Assembly (NCBI RefSeq): GCF_009600315.1
Contig: NZ_WIWC01000023.1
Span: forward strand, 1 to 64,000
Reading direction: 5' to 3'
Length of the DNA: 64,000 nt
Source of the DNA: Pseudomonas helleri
Lineage (GTDB): Bacteria; Pseudomonadota; Gammaproteobacteria; Pseudomonadales; Pseudomonadaceae
Positions 27,867 through 36,597 of the stretch are shown in pieces; within the stretch, counting starts at the first letter, position 1; each line of letters starts with the position of its first letter. Under the pieces are notes generated by a model that had not been told where the DNA came from, did no database searches, and was given only the letters and a program-made list of their open reading frames with translations. The translations under genes were made by a program, and so were the position numbers.

Positions 27867-29429
27867 TCACTCCCTACCCGGCTTGATAATCTCGTACTCG
27901 CGCAATTTATTGGCGATGGTGGTATGCGACACCCCCAACCGCTTGCCCAACAGGCGACTGCTCGGGTGTTCAAGGTACAACTGTTCCAGCACCGCCTTTT
28001 CAAAACGCCCGACAATCTGATCCAGCCCGCCGTGCAGCGAAAACTCACCCAATGGTTGCTGCACGCCGTAATCCGGCAGGCGGATATGCTCAGCCTTGAC
28101 CACCCCGCCATCGCACAATGACACCGCCTGAAACAGCACATTTTCCAACTGCCGGACATTGCCCGGCCAATGGTAATGACTCAAGCGCTCCATCGCGGCA
28201 GGCGCCAAACACGGCAGCGGGCAGCCAATCTGGCGACTGGCCTGGTCCAGAAAGTGCTCAACCAAAGGTTCCAGCCCGTCCAGACAATCTCGCAACGGTG
28301 GAATGTGCAGCGACAACACATTAAGCCGATGGTAAAGGTCCTGACGAAACTCACCACGCGCGCACAGCTCCGACAAATCAACCTGAGTGGCGCACATCAC
28401 CCGCACGTCGAGGTACACCTCCTCGTCGCTGCCGACCCGACGAAAACAACCATCCTGCAAGAACCGCAACAGTTTGACCTGCAACCGCGGGCTCATTTCG
28501 CCCACACCGTCCAGAAACAACGTACCGCCCGCCGTCAGTTCCAGCAGCCCCAACTTGCCTTCGGCCCGCGCACCTTCAAAGGCCCCCGGCCCGTAGCCGA
28601 ACAGCTCGGTTTCAGCCATCGACTCCGGCAACCCTGCGCAATTGAGCGCCATCAGCGGCGATTGCCCACGCGGGCTGGCCAAATGGCAGGCCCGCGCCAA
28701 CAGCTCTTTGCCGGTGCCGGTTTCACCTTCAATCAACAGCGGCGCATCCAGCGGCGCCATGCGCCGGGCTTCGCGCACCACCGCGGCCATGACTTTGGAG
28801 CTTTGGAAAATACTGTCGAACCCGCGCAATTCCTGCTTGCGCACGTTATAGATCTGCTCACCGACACGATCGGCGCGGTGCAACGTCAACACGGCACCCG
28901 CCATCGCCTCGCTTTCGTCATGTTCCAACTGCAAGGGAGCAATATCGGCCAAGAAAACCTGCCCCTTGATTTTGACGCGCAAGCCATTAATCCGCGATTT
29001 ATTGGCGCGCACCAGCTCGGGCAAATCAAAGTCTTCGGCATAGCGCGACAAGGCAATGCCCGGCACTTCATCCACGCGTACTCCGAGCAACTGCGCAGCC
29101 GCCCGGTTAGCCGCGACGATGGAGCCGCCCATGTCGATGGACAACACCGGAAACTCCAACGCCCCGAGCAGCGCATTAAGCTCCATATGCCGACGTTCAC
29201 TGGGCATCAAGCCAACCCGCTTGACCCCGAACACACCGGCAATGGTTTCAAACTTGGGACGCAATGCCTGAAATTGCAGATTGATCAAGTTAGGGCAGAA
29301 CAGGTAAATCGAATTGCCCTGATCGCCACCCACCTCCCCGCGCTTGACGTTGATGCCATAGGCAACCAGCAAGTTAAGAATGTCGCGAAGGATGCCAATC
29401 CGGTTTTGGCAGTGGACTTTGATACGCAT
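27867..29429 (-). CDS. phhR: TyrR-type regulator PhhR
   Basis: The 520-residue regulator controls aromatic amino acid catabolism. It has an N-terminal ACT domain (MRIKVHCQNRIGILRDIL), a PAS-like region at about 80-190, and a central AAA+ domain with Walker A GETGTGKELLAR near residue 236. A TyrR-type helix-turn-helix at the C-terminus reads LLGKRLGVSHTTIANKLREY. The sigma-54 contact loop reads GAFEGA, not GAFTGA, so it may not activate RpoN promoters in the usual way. It is divergent from phhA, with 278 bases between. Confidence 0.93.
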   Translation of the reverse strand: MRIKVHCQNRIGILRDILNLLVAYGINVKRGEVGGDQGNSIYLFCPNLINLQFQALRPKFETIAGVFGVKRVGLMPSERRHMELNALLGALEFPVLSIDMGGSIVAANRAAAQLLGVRVDEVPGIALSRYAEDFDLPELVRANKSRINGLRVKIKGQVFLADIAPLQLEHDESEAMAGAVLTLHRADRVGEQIYNVRKQELRGFDSIFQSSKVMAAVVREARRMAPLDAPLLIEGETGTGKELLARACHLASPRGQSPLMALNCAGLPESMAETELFGYGPGAFEGARAEGKLGLLELTAGGTLFLDGVGEMSPRLQVKLLRFLQDGCFRRVGSDEEVYLDVRVMCATQVDLSELCARGEFRQDLYHRLNVLSLHIPPLRDCLDGLEPLVEHFLDQASRQIGCPLPCLAPAAMERLSHYHWPGNVRQLENVLFQAVSLCDGGVVKAEHIRLPDYGVQQPLGEFSLHGGLDQIVGRFEKAVLEQLYLEHPSSRLLGKRLGVSHTTIANKLREYEIIKPGRE

Positions 29430-29567
29430 GGGGCATGGCTCGGGTGAATAAATAAAGGATCAGGCCGTTATTACAGATGGAATTTGTTGCAAAGTGAGTT
29501 TAAGTGGCACGAAATTGTGACAGTGGATGTGCGCTAAATAGCAATCACACCAACATAATCGCGCATT

Positions 29568-29585
29568 CGTAACGAAACATTTACG
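29568..29585 (+). promoter_or_regulatory. Candidate PhhR/TyrR box upstream of phhA
   Basis: CGTAAC-GAAACA-TTTACG fits the TyrR box TGTAAA-N6-TTTACA with changes only at the outer and one inner base. It lies 123 bases before the phhA ATG in the divergent phhR-phhA gap, where PhhR would be expected to bind. Confidence 0.55.
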
Positions 29586-29707
29586 CAATGACCGCATCAT
29601 CCCAGCATTACGGGCATTAGGCCAGCAGCCAGGCATTCGCAGCTGAGGTATCAATATGGCATCGCATCTCACCGAATTATAAAAACGATTGCCGTGCGGA
29701 GAGCCCC

Positions 29708-30499
29708 ATGAAGCAAACGAAATACGTCGCCCGTGAGCCGGACGCCAATGGCTATATCGATTACACATCCGAGGAACACGGGGTGTGGAATACGTTGATC
29801 ACTCGCCAGTTGAAACTGCTGAACGGTCGCGCCTGCCCGGAATACCTGCAAGGCATCGAAAAACTCGGCCTGCCCCATGATCGAATCCCGCAGCTCAGTG
29901 AAATCAACGAAGTACTGGCCGCCACCACGGGCTGGCAAGTGGCCCGCGTGCCCGCACTGATCCCTTTCCAGACATTCTTTGAATTACTGGCCAACAAGCA
30001 ATTTCCGGTGGCAACCTTTATTCGCACACCTGAAGAACTGGATTACCTGCAAGAGCCCGATATTTTCCACGAGATTTTCGGCCACTGCCCACTGCTGACC
30101 AATCCGTGGTTTGCCGAATTCACCCACACCTACGGCAAGCTGGGCCTGCAAGCGAGCAAGGAACAACGTGTGTACCTCGCCCGCCTGTACTGGATGACCA
30201 TTGAGTTTGGCCTGGTCGACACAGCCGAAGGCAAACGCATCTACGGTGGCGGGATTCTTTCTTCACCCAAAGAAACTATTTACAGCTTGTCCGAAGCACC
30301 CGAACATCATGCCTTCGACCCGCTCGAAGCGATGCGCACGCCTTATCGCATTGATATTTTGCAACCCCTGTATTTTGTCCTCCCGGACTTGAAGCGGCTG
30401 TTTGATCTGGCTCACGAAGACATCATGGGCATGGTTGAACAAGGGATGGCCCTGGGGCTGCATGCGCCCAAGTTCCCCCCTAAACCCAAAGCCGCGTAA
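29708..30499 (+). CDS. phhA: Phenylalanine 4-monooxygenase
   Basis: The 263-residue pterin-dependent, non-heme iron enzyme hydroxylates phenylalanine to tyrosine. The iron ligands are H121 and H126 in the FHEIFGH motif and E166 in WMTIEFG. A GGAGAG ribosome site lies just upstream. It is the first gene of phhABC. Confidence 0.96.
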   Translation: MKQTKYVAREPDANGYIDYTSEEHGVWNTLITRQLKLLNGRACPEYLQGIEKLGLPHDRIPQLSEINEVLAATTGWQVARVPALIPFQTFFELLANKQFPVATFIRTPEELDYLQEPDIFHEIFGHCPLLTNPWFAEFTHTYGKLGLQASKEQRVYLARLYWMTIEFGLVDTAEGKRIYGGGILSSPKETIYSLSEAPEHHAFDPLEAMRTPYRIDILQPLYFVLPDLKRLFDLAHEDIMGMVEQGMALGLHAPKFPPKPKAA

Positions 30500-30543
30500 G
30501 ACGTTTTCAACTCATCAATAAAAAACGATTTCAGGAATCCATC

Positions 30544-30900
30544 ATGAACGCACTGAACCAAGCCCACTGCGAAGCCTGCCGCGCCGATGCTCCCCAAGTC
30601 AGCGATGAAGAGCTGCCCGTGCTGCTCAAGCAAATCCCGGACTGGAACATCGAAGTTCGCGATGGCGTCATGCAACTGGAAAAAGTCTTTGCCTTCAAAA
30701 ACTTCAAGTTCGCACTGGCCTTTACCAATGCGGTGGGAGAGATCGCCGAAGCCGAAGGCCATCACCCGGGCCTGTTGACCGAGTGGGGCAAAGTCACCGT
30801 GACCTGGTGGAGCCACTCGATCAAAGGCCTGCACCGCAATGACTTCATCATGGCCGCACGCACCGATGAAGTCGCCAAAACTGCCGAGGGCCGCAAGTAA
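30544..30900 (+). CDS. phhB: Pterin-4a-carbinolamine dehydratase
   Basis: The 118-residue enzyme regenerates the tetrahydropterin cofactor used by PhhA. It has the conserved [19 protein letters not shown] stretch with the catalytic histidines, and ends [14 protein letters not shown]. The stop overlaps the phhC start (TAATG). Confidence 0.95.
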   Translation: MNALNQAHCEACRADAPQVSDEELPVLLKQIPDWNIEVRDGVMQLEKVFAFKNFKFALAFTNAVGEIAEAEGHHPGLLTEWGKVTVTWWSHSIKGLHRNDFIMAARTDEVAKTAEGRK

Positions 30901-32096
30901 TGCACTTTGCAACCATCGGCCGGGTGCCGGGCGATCCGATCCTGGGGTTGATCGATGCTTACAATCTGGACCCGAATCCGCACAAGTTCGATCTGGGTGT
31001 GGGCGTCTATAAAGACGCCAAGGGGCTGACGCCGATTCTGCCGTCGGTCAAACGGGCCGAACAACGCCTGGTTGATCACCAACAAACCAAAACCTACATC
31101 GGCGGCCATGGCGACAGCCGTTTCGGTCAACTGATCAGTGAGCTGGTATTGGGCAGCGACTCGCCGCTGCTGGCCAGCAAACGTGCAGGCGCGACCCAAA
31201 CACCCGGCGGCACCGGAGCCCTGCGACTGGCCGCTGACTTTATTGGCCATTGCTTGCCGGGGCGCGGCATCTGGTTGAGCGATCCAACCTGGCCGATTCA
31301 TGAAACCATTTTTGCCGAGGCGGGCCTTAAGGTCAGTCACTACCCGTACGTGGGCAGCGATAACAAGCTCAATGTCGCGGGCATGTTGCAAGCACTGGAA
31401 GCGGCCCCCGAAGGCGACGTGGTGCTCCTGCATGCCTGCTGCCACAACCCGACCGGCTTTGACCTGGCTCAGGCTGACTGGCTACAGGTGCTGGACGTGG
31501 TACGTCGGCGCCAGTTGCTGCCTCTGATCGACTTTGCCTACCAGGGCTTTGGTGACGGCCTGCAAGAGGACGCCTGGTCCACACGCCTGTTCGTACGTGA
31601 ACTGCCGGAAGTGTTGATCACCAGTTCCTGCTCGAAAAACTTTGGTCTGTACCGCGAACGTGTGGGGGCTTTGATTGTGTGTGCGGGCGACGCCGAGAAA
31701 CTGGCGGACGTGCGCAGCCAATTGGCCTTTCTGGCCCGCAATCTGTGGTCCAACCCGCCCGACCACGGCGCCGCTGTTGTCGCCACCATCCTGGGCGATG
31801 CCGAATTGAAATATCAGTGGGCCCAGGAAGTCGAAGCCATGCGCACCCGTATTGCGCAACTGCGCAGCGGTCTGGTCGAAGCCCTCGCATCGTTCGGGCT
31901 GGCCGAGCACTTTGCCCATATCAATGAGCAGCGCGGCATGTTTTCTTACACCGGTCTCACCGCCGAGCAAGTCAAATCACTGCGTGAGAAACACAGCGTG
32001 TACATGGTGGGTTCGGGCCGGGCCAATATTGCCGGCGTGGACGGCACGCGCTTGAACCAGCTCGCAAAGGCGATTGCGCAGGTGTGCACTCGTTAA
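30900..32096 (+). CDS. phhC: Aromatic amino acid aminotransferase
   Basis: The 398-residue class I PLP aminotransferase has the Schiff-base lysine at about residue 246 in SSCSKNFGLYRERVG. The phosphate and carboxylate motifs CCHNPTGFD and a late GRANIAGV are present. In the phh operon it transaminates tyrosine and phenylalanine. It overlaps phhB by one base. Confidence 0.95.
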   Translation: MHFATIGRVPGDPILGLIDAYNLDPNPHKFDLGVGVYKDAKGLTPILPSVKRAEQRLVDHQQTKTYIGGHGDSRFGQLISELVLGSDSPLLASKRAGATQTPGGTGALRLAADFIGHCLPGRGIWLSDPTWPIHETIFAEAGLKVSHYPYVGSDNKLNVAGMLQALEAAPEGDVVLLHACCHNPTGFDLAQADWLQVLDVVRRRQLLPLIDFAYQGFGDGLQEDAWSTRLFVRELPEVLITSSCSKNFGLYRERVGALIVCAGDAEKLADVRSQLAFLARNLWSNPPDHGAAVVATILGDAELKYQWAQEVEAMRTRIAQLRSGLVEALASFGLAEHFAHINEQRGMFSYTGLTAEQVKSLREKHSVYMVGSGRANIAGVDGTRLNQLAKAIAQVCTR

Positions 32097-32107
32097 AGGC
32101 ATACCCC

Positions 32108-32134
32108 GTCATCGCTGCCCGCCACAGCGATGAC
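32108..32134 (+). terminator. Hairpin after phhC
   Basis: GTCATCGCTG and CAGCGATGAC form a 10-bp perfect stem with a 7-base loop, flanked by CCCC and GGGG that can extend it. There is no T tract, so it may be a weak or Rho-independent-like stop. Confidence 0.5.
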
Positions 32135-32263
32135 ATTCCGGGGACAACATAAAAATGAAAAGTTCGACATAAATCCTGCCACACGTAATAAAAAGACAAA
32201 TTGTCACACTCTGTCCTGTATCCTTAGCCAGCTACTTAATGCAAACCTGCGAGGAGCGCGACG

Positions 32264-32395
32264 ATGCACGAAATCCCAAACCTCCCCTTCCCAAGCCTGC
32301 ACGAACCCGAGCAGCCAATCCCGCAACACACCAGTGGCGAAAACCCCGCACTGGATGAGGCTCAAGACAGCCTCACAGCCGACAGCGAAGACTGA
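32264..32395 (+). CDS. Small acidic protein, 43 residues, function unknown
   Basis: The ORF starts at an ATG with GAGGAG 8 bases upstream and encodes MHEIPNLPFPSLHEPEQPIP and a further 23 residues ending in DSED. It is Pro- and acid-rich, has no membrane segment, and is probably unstructured. It lies between phhC and another small ORF on the same strand. The good ribosome site and clean length support a real gene, but I do not recognise the family. Confidence 0.6.
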   Translation: MHEIPNLPFPSLHEPEQPIPQHTSGENPALDEAQDSLTADSED

Positions 32396-32482
32396 ACGCT
32401 TGCCTATCAGGCGGTGCGAAAAGCCACCGGTTTTTCACACCGTCTGACACAATTGCTGCCCCCTTCCCTCCAGGATTCAAGC

Positions 32483-32659
32483 GTGACCGATACTTTCAGT
32501 GACACCCAGGCCAGCGTTCTGATCGGTACAGCCGAGCAAATGATCGAGCTCTGGGAGCGTCTAACCCCCGAAAAACAGGCTACTCTGCTAAAACGTTTTG
32601 GCACCCAAGAGAACGCTCTGGCGGCCTTGATCGCAACCCGTCTGGTTGCCCCGCTTTAA
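32483..32659 (+). CDS. Small protein, 58 residues, function unknown
   Basis: The GTG at 32483 has AGGA 9 bases upstream and begins [15 protein letters not shown]. The ORF runs on through a helical segment, [23 protein letters not shown]. An in-frame ATG at 32414 exists but lies in a low-quality upstream stretch. It ends 26 bases before the MFS gene. Function unknown. Confidence 0.65.
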   Translation: MTDTFSDTQASVLIGTAEQMIELWERLTPEKQATLLKRFGTQENALAALIATRLVAPL

Positions 32660-32685
32660 CCTCGCACCCGCAGGACCTTCACCCC

Positions 32686-33912
32686 ATGTCCGAAACACAA
32701 CGTCCACTGGCGGTCACACTGCAAGTGGTGTCCATCGTTCTGTTTACCTTTATTGGCTATCTGAATATCGGCATCCCCCTGGCCGTGCTGCCCGGCTATG
32801 TGCACAACCATCTGGGTTACGGCACGGTCATCGCCGGTCTGGTGATCAGCGTCCAGTACCTGGCGACATTGCTCAGCCGCCCTTACGCCAGTCGCATCAT
32901 TGACACCCAAGGCAGCAAGCGCGCCGTGATGATTGGCTTGGCCGGCTGCGGCTTGAGCGGCGTGTTCATGCTCGCTTCCAGCTGGCTGACCGCCATGCCG
33001 GCACTGAGCCTTGCCAGCCTGTTGATCGGACGCCTGGTATTGGGCAGTGCGGAAAGTCTGGTGGGCTCAGGTTCCATCGGCTGGGGCATTGGCCGCGTGG
33101 GCGCCGCCAACACCGCCAAGGTCATTTCCTGGAATGGCATTGCCAGTTACGGGGCGATTGCCGTTGGCGCGCCACTGGGCGTAGTGATGGTCAACCATCT
33201 GGGCATGTGGAGCTTGGGCGTCAGCATCATCGCCCTTGCCACACTGGGCTTGTTGCTGGCATGGCCCAAGCTGGCGGCACCCATCGTCAGCGGTGTGCGC
33301 TTGCCGTTTCTGCATGTGCTGGGCCGGGTATTGCCTCACGGCACAGGGTTGGCGCTGGGTTCGATCGGCTTTGGCACCATTGCAACCTTTATCACGCTTT
33401 ACTACGCGACCAACCATTGGGAAAACGCTGCACTGTGCCTGAGTGTGTTTGGCGCCAGCTTTATCAGCGCGCGCTTGCTGTTTGGCAACTTGATCAATCG
33501 GATCGGCGGTTTTCGGGTCGCCATTGTGTGCTTGAGTGTCGAAACCCTCGGCCTGCTGCTGCTATGGCTGGCACCCAATCCGCAACTGGCACTGGCCGGT
33601 GCGGCGCTAAGCGGTTTTGGCTTTTCTCTGGTCTTTCCGGCACTGGGCGTGGAAGCCGTCAATCTGGTGCCCGCGTCGAGCAGGGGGGCGGCCGTTGGCG
33701 CCTACTCGCTGTTTATCGACCTGTCACTGGGGATTACCGGGCCTTTGGTCGGCGCGGTGGCCGCGGGCTTTGGCTTTGCATCGATCTTCCTGTTCGCTGC
33801 ATTGGCGGCGTTTAGCGGGCTGCTGTTGAGCGTGTACCTGTATCGACAGGCCAACCGCGCAAGGCTCAGCCCTCACCCCAACCCTCTCCCGGAGGGAGAG
33901 GGAGCTGAATAG
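32686..33912 (+). CDS. MFS transporter, YhhS-like
   Basis: The 408-residue protein has about twelve membrane segments and the MFS loop [15 protein letters not shown] between helices 2 and 3. It resembles the YhhS family of efflux permeases; the substrate is unknown. The last residues, [14 protein letters not shown], are encoded by the left half of the intergenic repeat at 33869, so the natural end of the protein was probably earlier. Confidence 0.87.
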   Translation: MSETQRPLAVTLQVVSIVLFTFIGYLNIGIPLAVLPGYVHNHLGYGTVIAGLVISVQYLATLLSRPYASRIIDTQGSKRAVMIGLAGCGLSGVFMLASSWLTAMPALSLASLLIGRLVLGSAESLVGSGSIGWGIGRVGAANTAKVISWNGIASYGAIAVGAPLGVVMVNHLGMWSLGVSIIALATLGLLLAWPKLAAPIVSGVRLPFLHVLGRVLPHGTGLALGSIGFGTIATFITLYYATNHWENAALCLSVFGASFISARLLFGNLINRIGGFRVAIVCLSVETLGLLLLWLAPNPQLALAGAALSGFGFSLVFPALGVEAVNLVPASSRGAAVGAYSLFIDLSLGITGPLVGAVAAGFGFASIFLFAALAAFSGLLLSVYLYRQANRARLSPHPNPLPEGEGAE

Positions 33913-33949
33913 TGTACGGCCGTCCCCTCCCCCTCTGGGAAAGGGGACT
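33869..33949. repeat. CCTCTCCC-type repeat overlapping the MFS gene end
   Basis: CCTCACCCCAACCCTCTCCC, then GGAGGGAGAGGG, then CCCCTCCCCCTCTGGGAAAGGGG. It belongs to the same family as 27746, 45166 and 57528. The first half forms the last codons of the MFS gene. Confidence 0.8.
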
Positions 33950-33956
33950 TTGACGA

Positions 33957-34370
33957 TTAAAAATCCACCCTCCCTCGCCCGGCCTTGATACTCCCACGCT
34001 TGGTCTTGGATTCAAGTCGGCGCTTTTTCGAGCCCAGTGTCGGCTTGGTCGGACGGCGCTTCTTTTCGACCTTGGTAGCGCTGACAATCAACTCGGTCAG
34101 CCGCTCCAGCGCATCCGCCCGATTCTGTTCCTGAGTACGGTACTGCTGGGCTTTGATGATCAGCACACCCTCACTGGTGATGCGACTGTCACGCAGCGCC
34201 AGCAAGCGTTCCTTGTAAAACGGCGGCAACGACGAGTTAGGAATATCAAAGCGCAAGTGCATGGCGCTCGACACCTTGTTGACGTTCTGCCCACCCGCGC
34301 CTTGTGCCCGAATCGCTGTCAGCTCAATCTCGGCATCGGGAATGTGCACGTTGTTGGAAATCACCAGCAT
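33957..34370 (-). CDS. arfB: Ribosome rescue factor ArfB
   Basis: The 137-residue protein frees stalled ribosomes by hydrolysing peptidyl-tRNA. The GGQ motif is at residues 26-28 ([15 protein letters not shown]). A long basic C-terminal tail ([19 protein letters not shown]) enters the empty mRNA channel. It matches ArfB/YaeJ in length and layout and is not a full release factor. Confidence 0.95.
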   Translation of the reverse strand: MLVISNNVHIPDAEIELTAIRAQGAGGQNVNKVSSAMHLRFDIPNSSLPPFYKERLLALRDSRITSEGVLIIKAQQYRTQEQNRADALERLTELIVSATKVEKKRRPTKPTLGSKKRRLESKTKRGSIKAGRGRVDF

Positions 34371-34416
34371 TGAAAATCAGTCCTCTTCAAGGCGGGCAGG
34401 ATACCCCACAAACAAC

Positions 34417-34440
34417 AAACCCGGCGCAATGGCCGGGCTT
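34417..34440 (-). terminator. Terminator of the aroP-like gene
   Basis: On the minus strand AAGCCCGGC and GCCGGGTTT pair around a short loop and are followed by GTTGTTTG. It lies 20 bases after the permease stop. Confidence 0.65.
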
Positions 34441-34459
34441 GTCGGATATTTCGCAGCGC

Positions 34460-35881
34460 TTACTTGGTCGCTGAACTATAGCCCGCCGCCGAAGCCTGCC
34501 CGGCGCGCTTGTTCTTGATCAGGTAACACACCCACATAAACACCACCCACACCGGAATCGCGTACACCGACACGCGAATACCCGGAATCATCAGCATGAT
34601 AATCAGGATAAACGCCACGAATGCCAGGCAAATGTAATTGCCGTACGGGTACCACAGCGCCTTGAACAGCGAGGTTTGCCCGGTTTTATCCATGTGCTGG
34701 CGAAACTTGAAGTGCGAAAAGCTGATCATCGCCCAATTGATGACCAACGTCGCCACAACCAGCGACATCAGCAGCTCCAGCGCATCGTGGGGCATCAGGT
34801 AGTTGAGCAACACGGCAATCACCGTCACCGCAGCTGACGCCAGAATCGAGTTGACGGGCACGCCACGCTTGTCGATTTTGGCCAGCACTTTCGGTGCATC
34901 GCCCTGTTGCGCCATGCCCAACAGCATGCGGCTGTTGCAGTAAGTGCCGCTGTTGTACACCGACAACGCTGCGGTCAACACCACAAAGTTGAGGATGTGT
35001 GCCGCGGTATTGCTGCCCAGCATCGAGAACACCTGAACAAATGGGCTGCTGCTGTAACTGTCGCCACCGGCATTCAGGGTTTCAAGCAGTGAATCCCACG
35101 GGGTCAGAGACAGCAGCACCACCAGTGCGCCGATGTAGAAAATCAGAATCCGGTAGATCACCTGATTGATCGCCTTGGGGATCACAGTGCGCGGCTGGTC
35201 CGCCTCGGCGGCGGTGAAGCCAAGCATTTCCAGACCGCCAAAGGAGAACATGATGAAGGCCATCGCCATCACCAGCCCGGTGATACCGTGCGGGAAGAAC
35301 CCGCCGTGTTCCCACAGGTTACTGACCGAAGCCTGAGGCCCGCCGCTGCCGCTGACCAGTAAGTAGCTGCCCAGAGCGATCATGCCGACAATGGCAACGA
35401 CCTTGATGATTGCAAACCAGAATTCGGCCTCGCCGAACACTTTGACGTTGGTCAGGTTGATCACGTTGATCAATACGAAAAAGGCGGCGGCCGAGGCCCA
35501 GGTCGGGATCTCGGGCCACCAGTAGTGCACGTATTTACCGACGGCTGTCAGCTCTGACATGCCGACCAGAATGTACAGCACCCAGCAGTTCCAGCCCGAC
35601 ATGAAACCGGCAAAACCGCCCCAGTATTTGTGCGCGAAATGGCTGAAAGAGCCGGCCACAGGCTCTTCGACGATCATTTCGCCGAGCTGGCGCATGATCA
35701 TGAACGCGATAAAGCCGCAAATGGCATAGCCCAGAATCATCGACGGGCCAGCGGACTTAAGCACCCCGGCCGAGCCGAGGAACAAGCCAGTACCAATCGC
35801 GCCACCCAGGGCGATCAGTTGAATATGACGATTTTTCAGGCCGCGTTTAAGCTCGCCCGAATGCGAGGAATTTGCACTCAT
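34460..35881 (-). CDS. aroP: Aromatic amino acid permease, AroP family
   Basis: The 473-residue APC-superfamily transporter has about twelve membrane segments. The family start is LKRGLKNRHIQLIALGGAIGTGLFLG, and GFTAAEADQPRTVIPKAI lies near residue 230. The AroP branch carries Phe, Tyr and Trp. The frame extends upstream to 35968, but the ATG at 35881 starts MSANSSHSGELKRGL and is chosen. Being close to phhABC, it may feed that pathway. Confidence 0.88.
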   Translation of the reverse strand: MSANSSHSGELKRGLKNRHIQLIALGGAIGTGLFLGSAGVLKSAGPSMILGYAICGFIAFMIMRQLGEMIVEEPVAGSFSHFAHKYWGGFAGFMSGWNCWVLYILVGMSELTAVGKYVHYWWPEIPTWASAAAFFVLINVINLTNVKVFGEAEFWFAIIKVVAIVGMIALGSYLLVSGSGGPQASVSNLWEHGGFFPHGITGLVMAMAFIMFSFGGLEMLGFTAAEADQPRTVIPKAINQVIYRILIFYIGALVVLLSLTPWDSLLETLNAGGDSYSSSPFVQVFSMLGSNTAAHILNFVVLTAALSVYNSGTYCNSRMLLGMAQQGDAPKVLAKIDKRGVPVNSILASAAVTVIAVLLNYLMPHDALELLMSLVVATLVINWAMISFSHFKFRQHMDKTGQTSLFKALWYPYGNYICLAFVAFILIIMLMIPGIRVSVYAIPVWVVFMWVCYLIKNKRAGQASAAGYSSATK

Positions 35882-36039
35882 TGAAAAAGGTCCCACACAA
35901 GGTTTGATGGCGTTCAGTGCGATGTAGCTTGAGCACCAGAGGCAGTGATCGAAGGGTCTACAACACAAATCAAACCCCAGCGCAGACGCCAGGAATCCAA
36001 GGTTGTTTCACGAGTCATGCGTCACCTGTTTGTTTTTAT

Positions 36040-36168
36040 CTGTGACGGAATCGAACCCGCAATGCTTGTGGCATCACGGAATTGGCAAGGCCGGATAGGC
36101 CTTCGGGTTCTGGCCGTTCAGCGCAGCATGAGCGGCGCAAAAGGCGCGGGTACGCCAATGAGTCACAG
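36040..36168 (-). other. tRNA-like segment, probably a remnant
   Basis: On the minus strand the 129-base segment is closed by CTGTGAC and GTCACAG (7 bp, like an acceptor stem). It ends with GCGGGTTCGATTCC, which fits the tRNA B-box/T-loop consensus GGTTCGANNCC. The T stem does not pair fully, no CCA follows, and the segment is too long for a tRNA. It may be a decayed tRNA, an integration scar or an unrelated structured RNA. Confidence 0.35.
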
Positions 36169-36401
36169 TTAAAACGCGGCGCATTGTACACCCGCACGCA
36201 AGCAAGGTCTCATCACACCGCTGCTGGCAAGACGAAACAAGCCAAAAAATATGTAGGAACTGTCCCACAAACCAAATAAGCGGAAGCATTTCATTACAGA
36301 GGGACTGCACAGGCCATAATTGGCCGATAAGTGCCTGAATTTGTATAGATTTATTGACGACGCGTAAAGAAAACTTTCCATATATTTAAAAGCTAAATCT
36401 C

Positions 36402-36532
36402 GTAGCAGCTGCCGAAGGCTGCGTCCGGTTGCGAAGCAAGCGCAAACCCTGAGCGCGAGGTCTTTCTGATTCACCGCGATAAATGATTTCACGATTGCTT
36501 TGCAACCGAACGCAGCCTTCGGCAGCGGCTAC
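36402..36532. repeat. Large palindrome (REPIN-like)
   Basis: Arms at 36402-36438 and 36496-36532 are 37 bases each and complementary at 34 positions. They contain GCTGCCGAAGGCTGCG and its complement. The layout is that of a REP doublet, as at 19116-19216. Confidence 0.8.
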
Positions 36533-36545
36533 ACAGCAGGCATAA

Positions 36546-36579
36546 AAAAACGCCAACCCCTTAGGGGGTTGGCGTTTTT
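36546..36579 (-). terminator. Intrinsic terminator of rluB
   Basis: AAAAACGCCAACCCC and GGGGTTGGCGTTTTT form a 15-bp perfect stem with a 4-base loop and A/T tracts on both sides. It could work in both directions. Confidence 0.92.
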
Positions 36580-36597
36580 AGTACCGCTTAAAGCCTG

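Larger units (their letters stand above)
35882..36545. other. Long non-coding stretch upstream of aroP
   Basis: This 660-base stretch holds the aroP promoter (not resolved), a tRNA-like segment at 36040-36168, AT-rich DNA around 36330-36400 and a large palindrome at 36402-36532. A 78-codon minus-strand frame at 36074-36310 has no protein-like features. Confidence 0.6.

Noticed and set aside
28170..29447. 425-codon plus-strand frame opposite phhR
   Set aside because: Antisense shadow; the AAA+ regulator on the other strand explains the region.
29505..29520. Sigma-54 promoter for phhA at TGGCAC
   Set aside because: The -12 GC doublet is missing at the needed distance, and the site lies upstream of the PhhR box candidate.
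36040..36168. Functional tRNA gene
   Set aside because: Wrong length, unpaired T stem and no CCA end; kept only as a tRNA-like segment.
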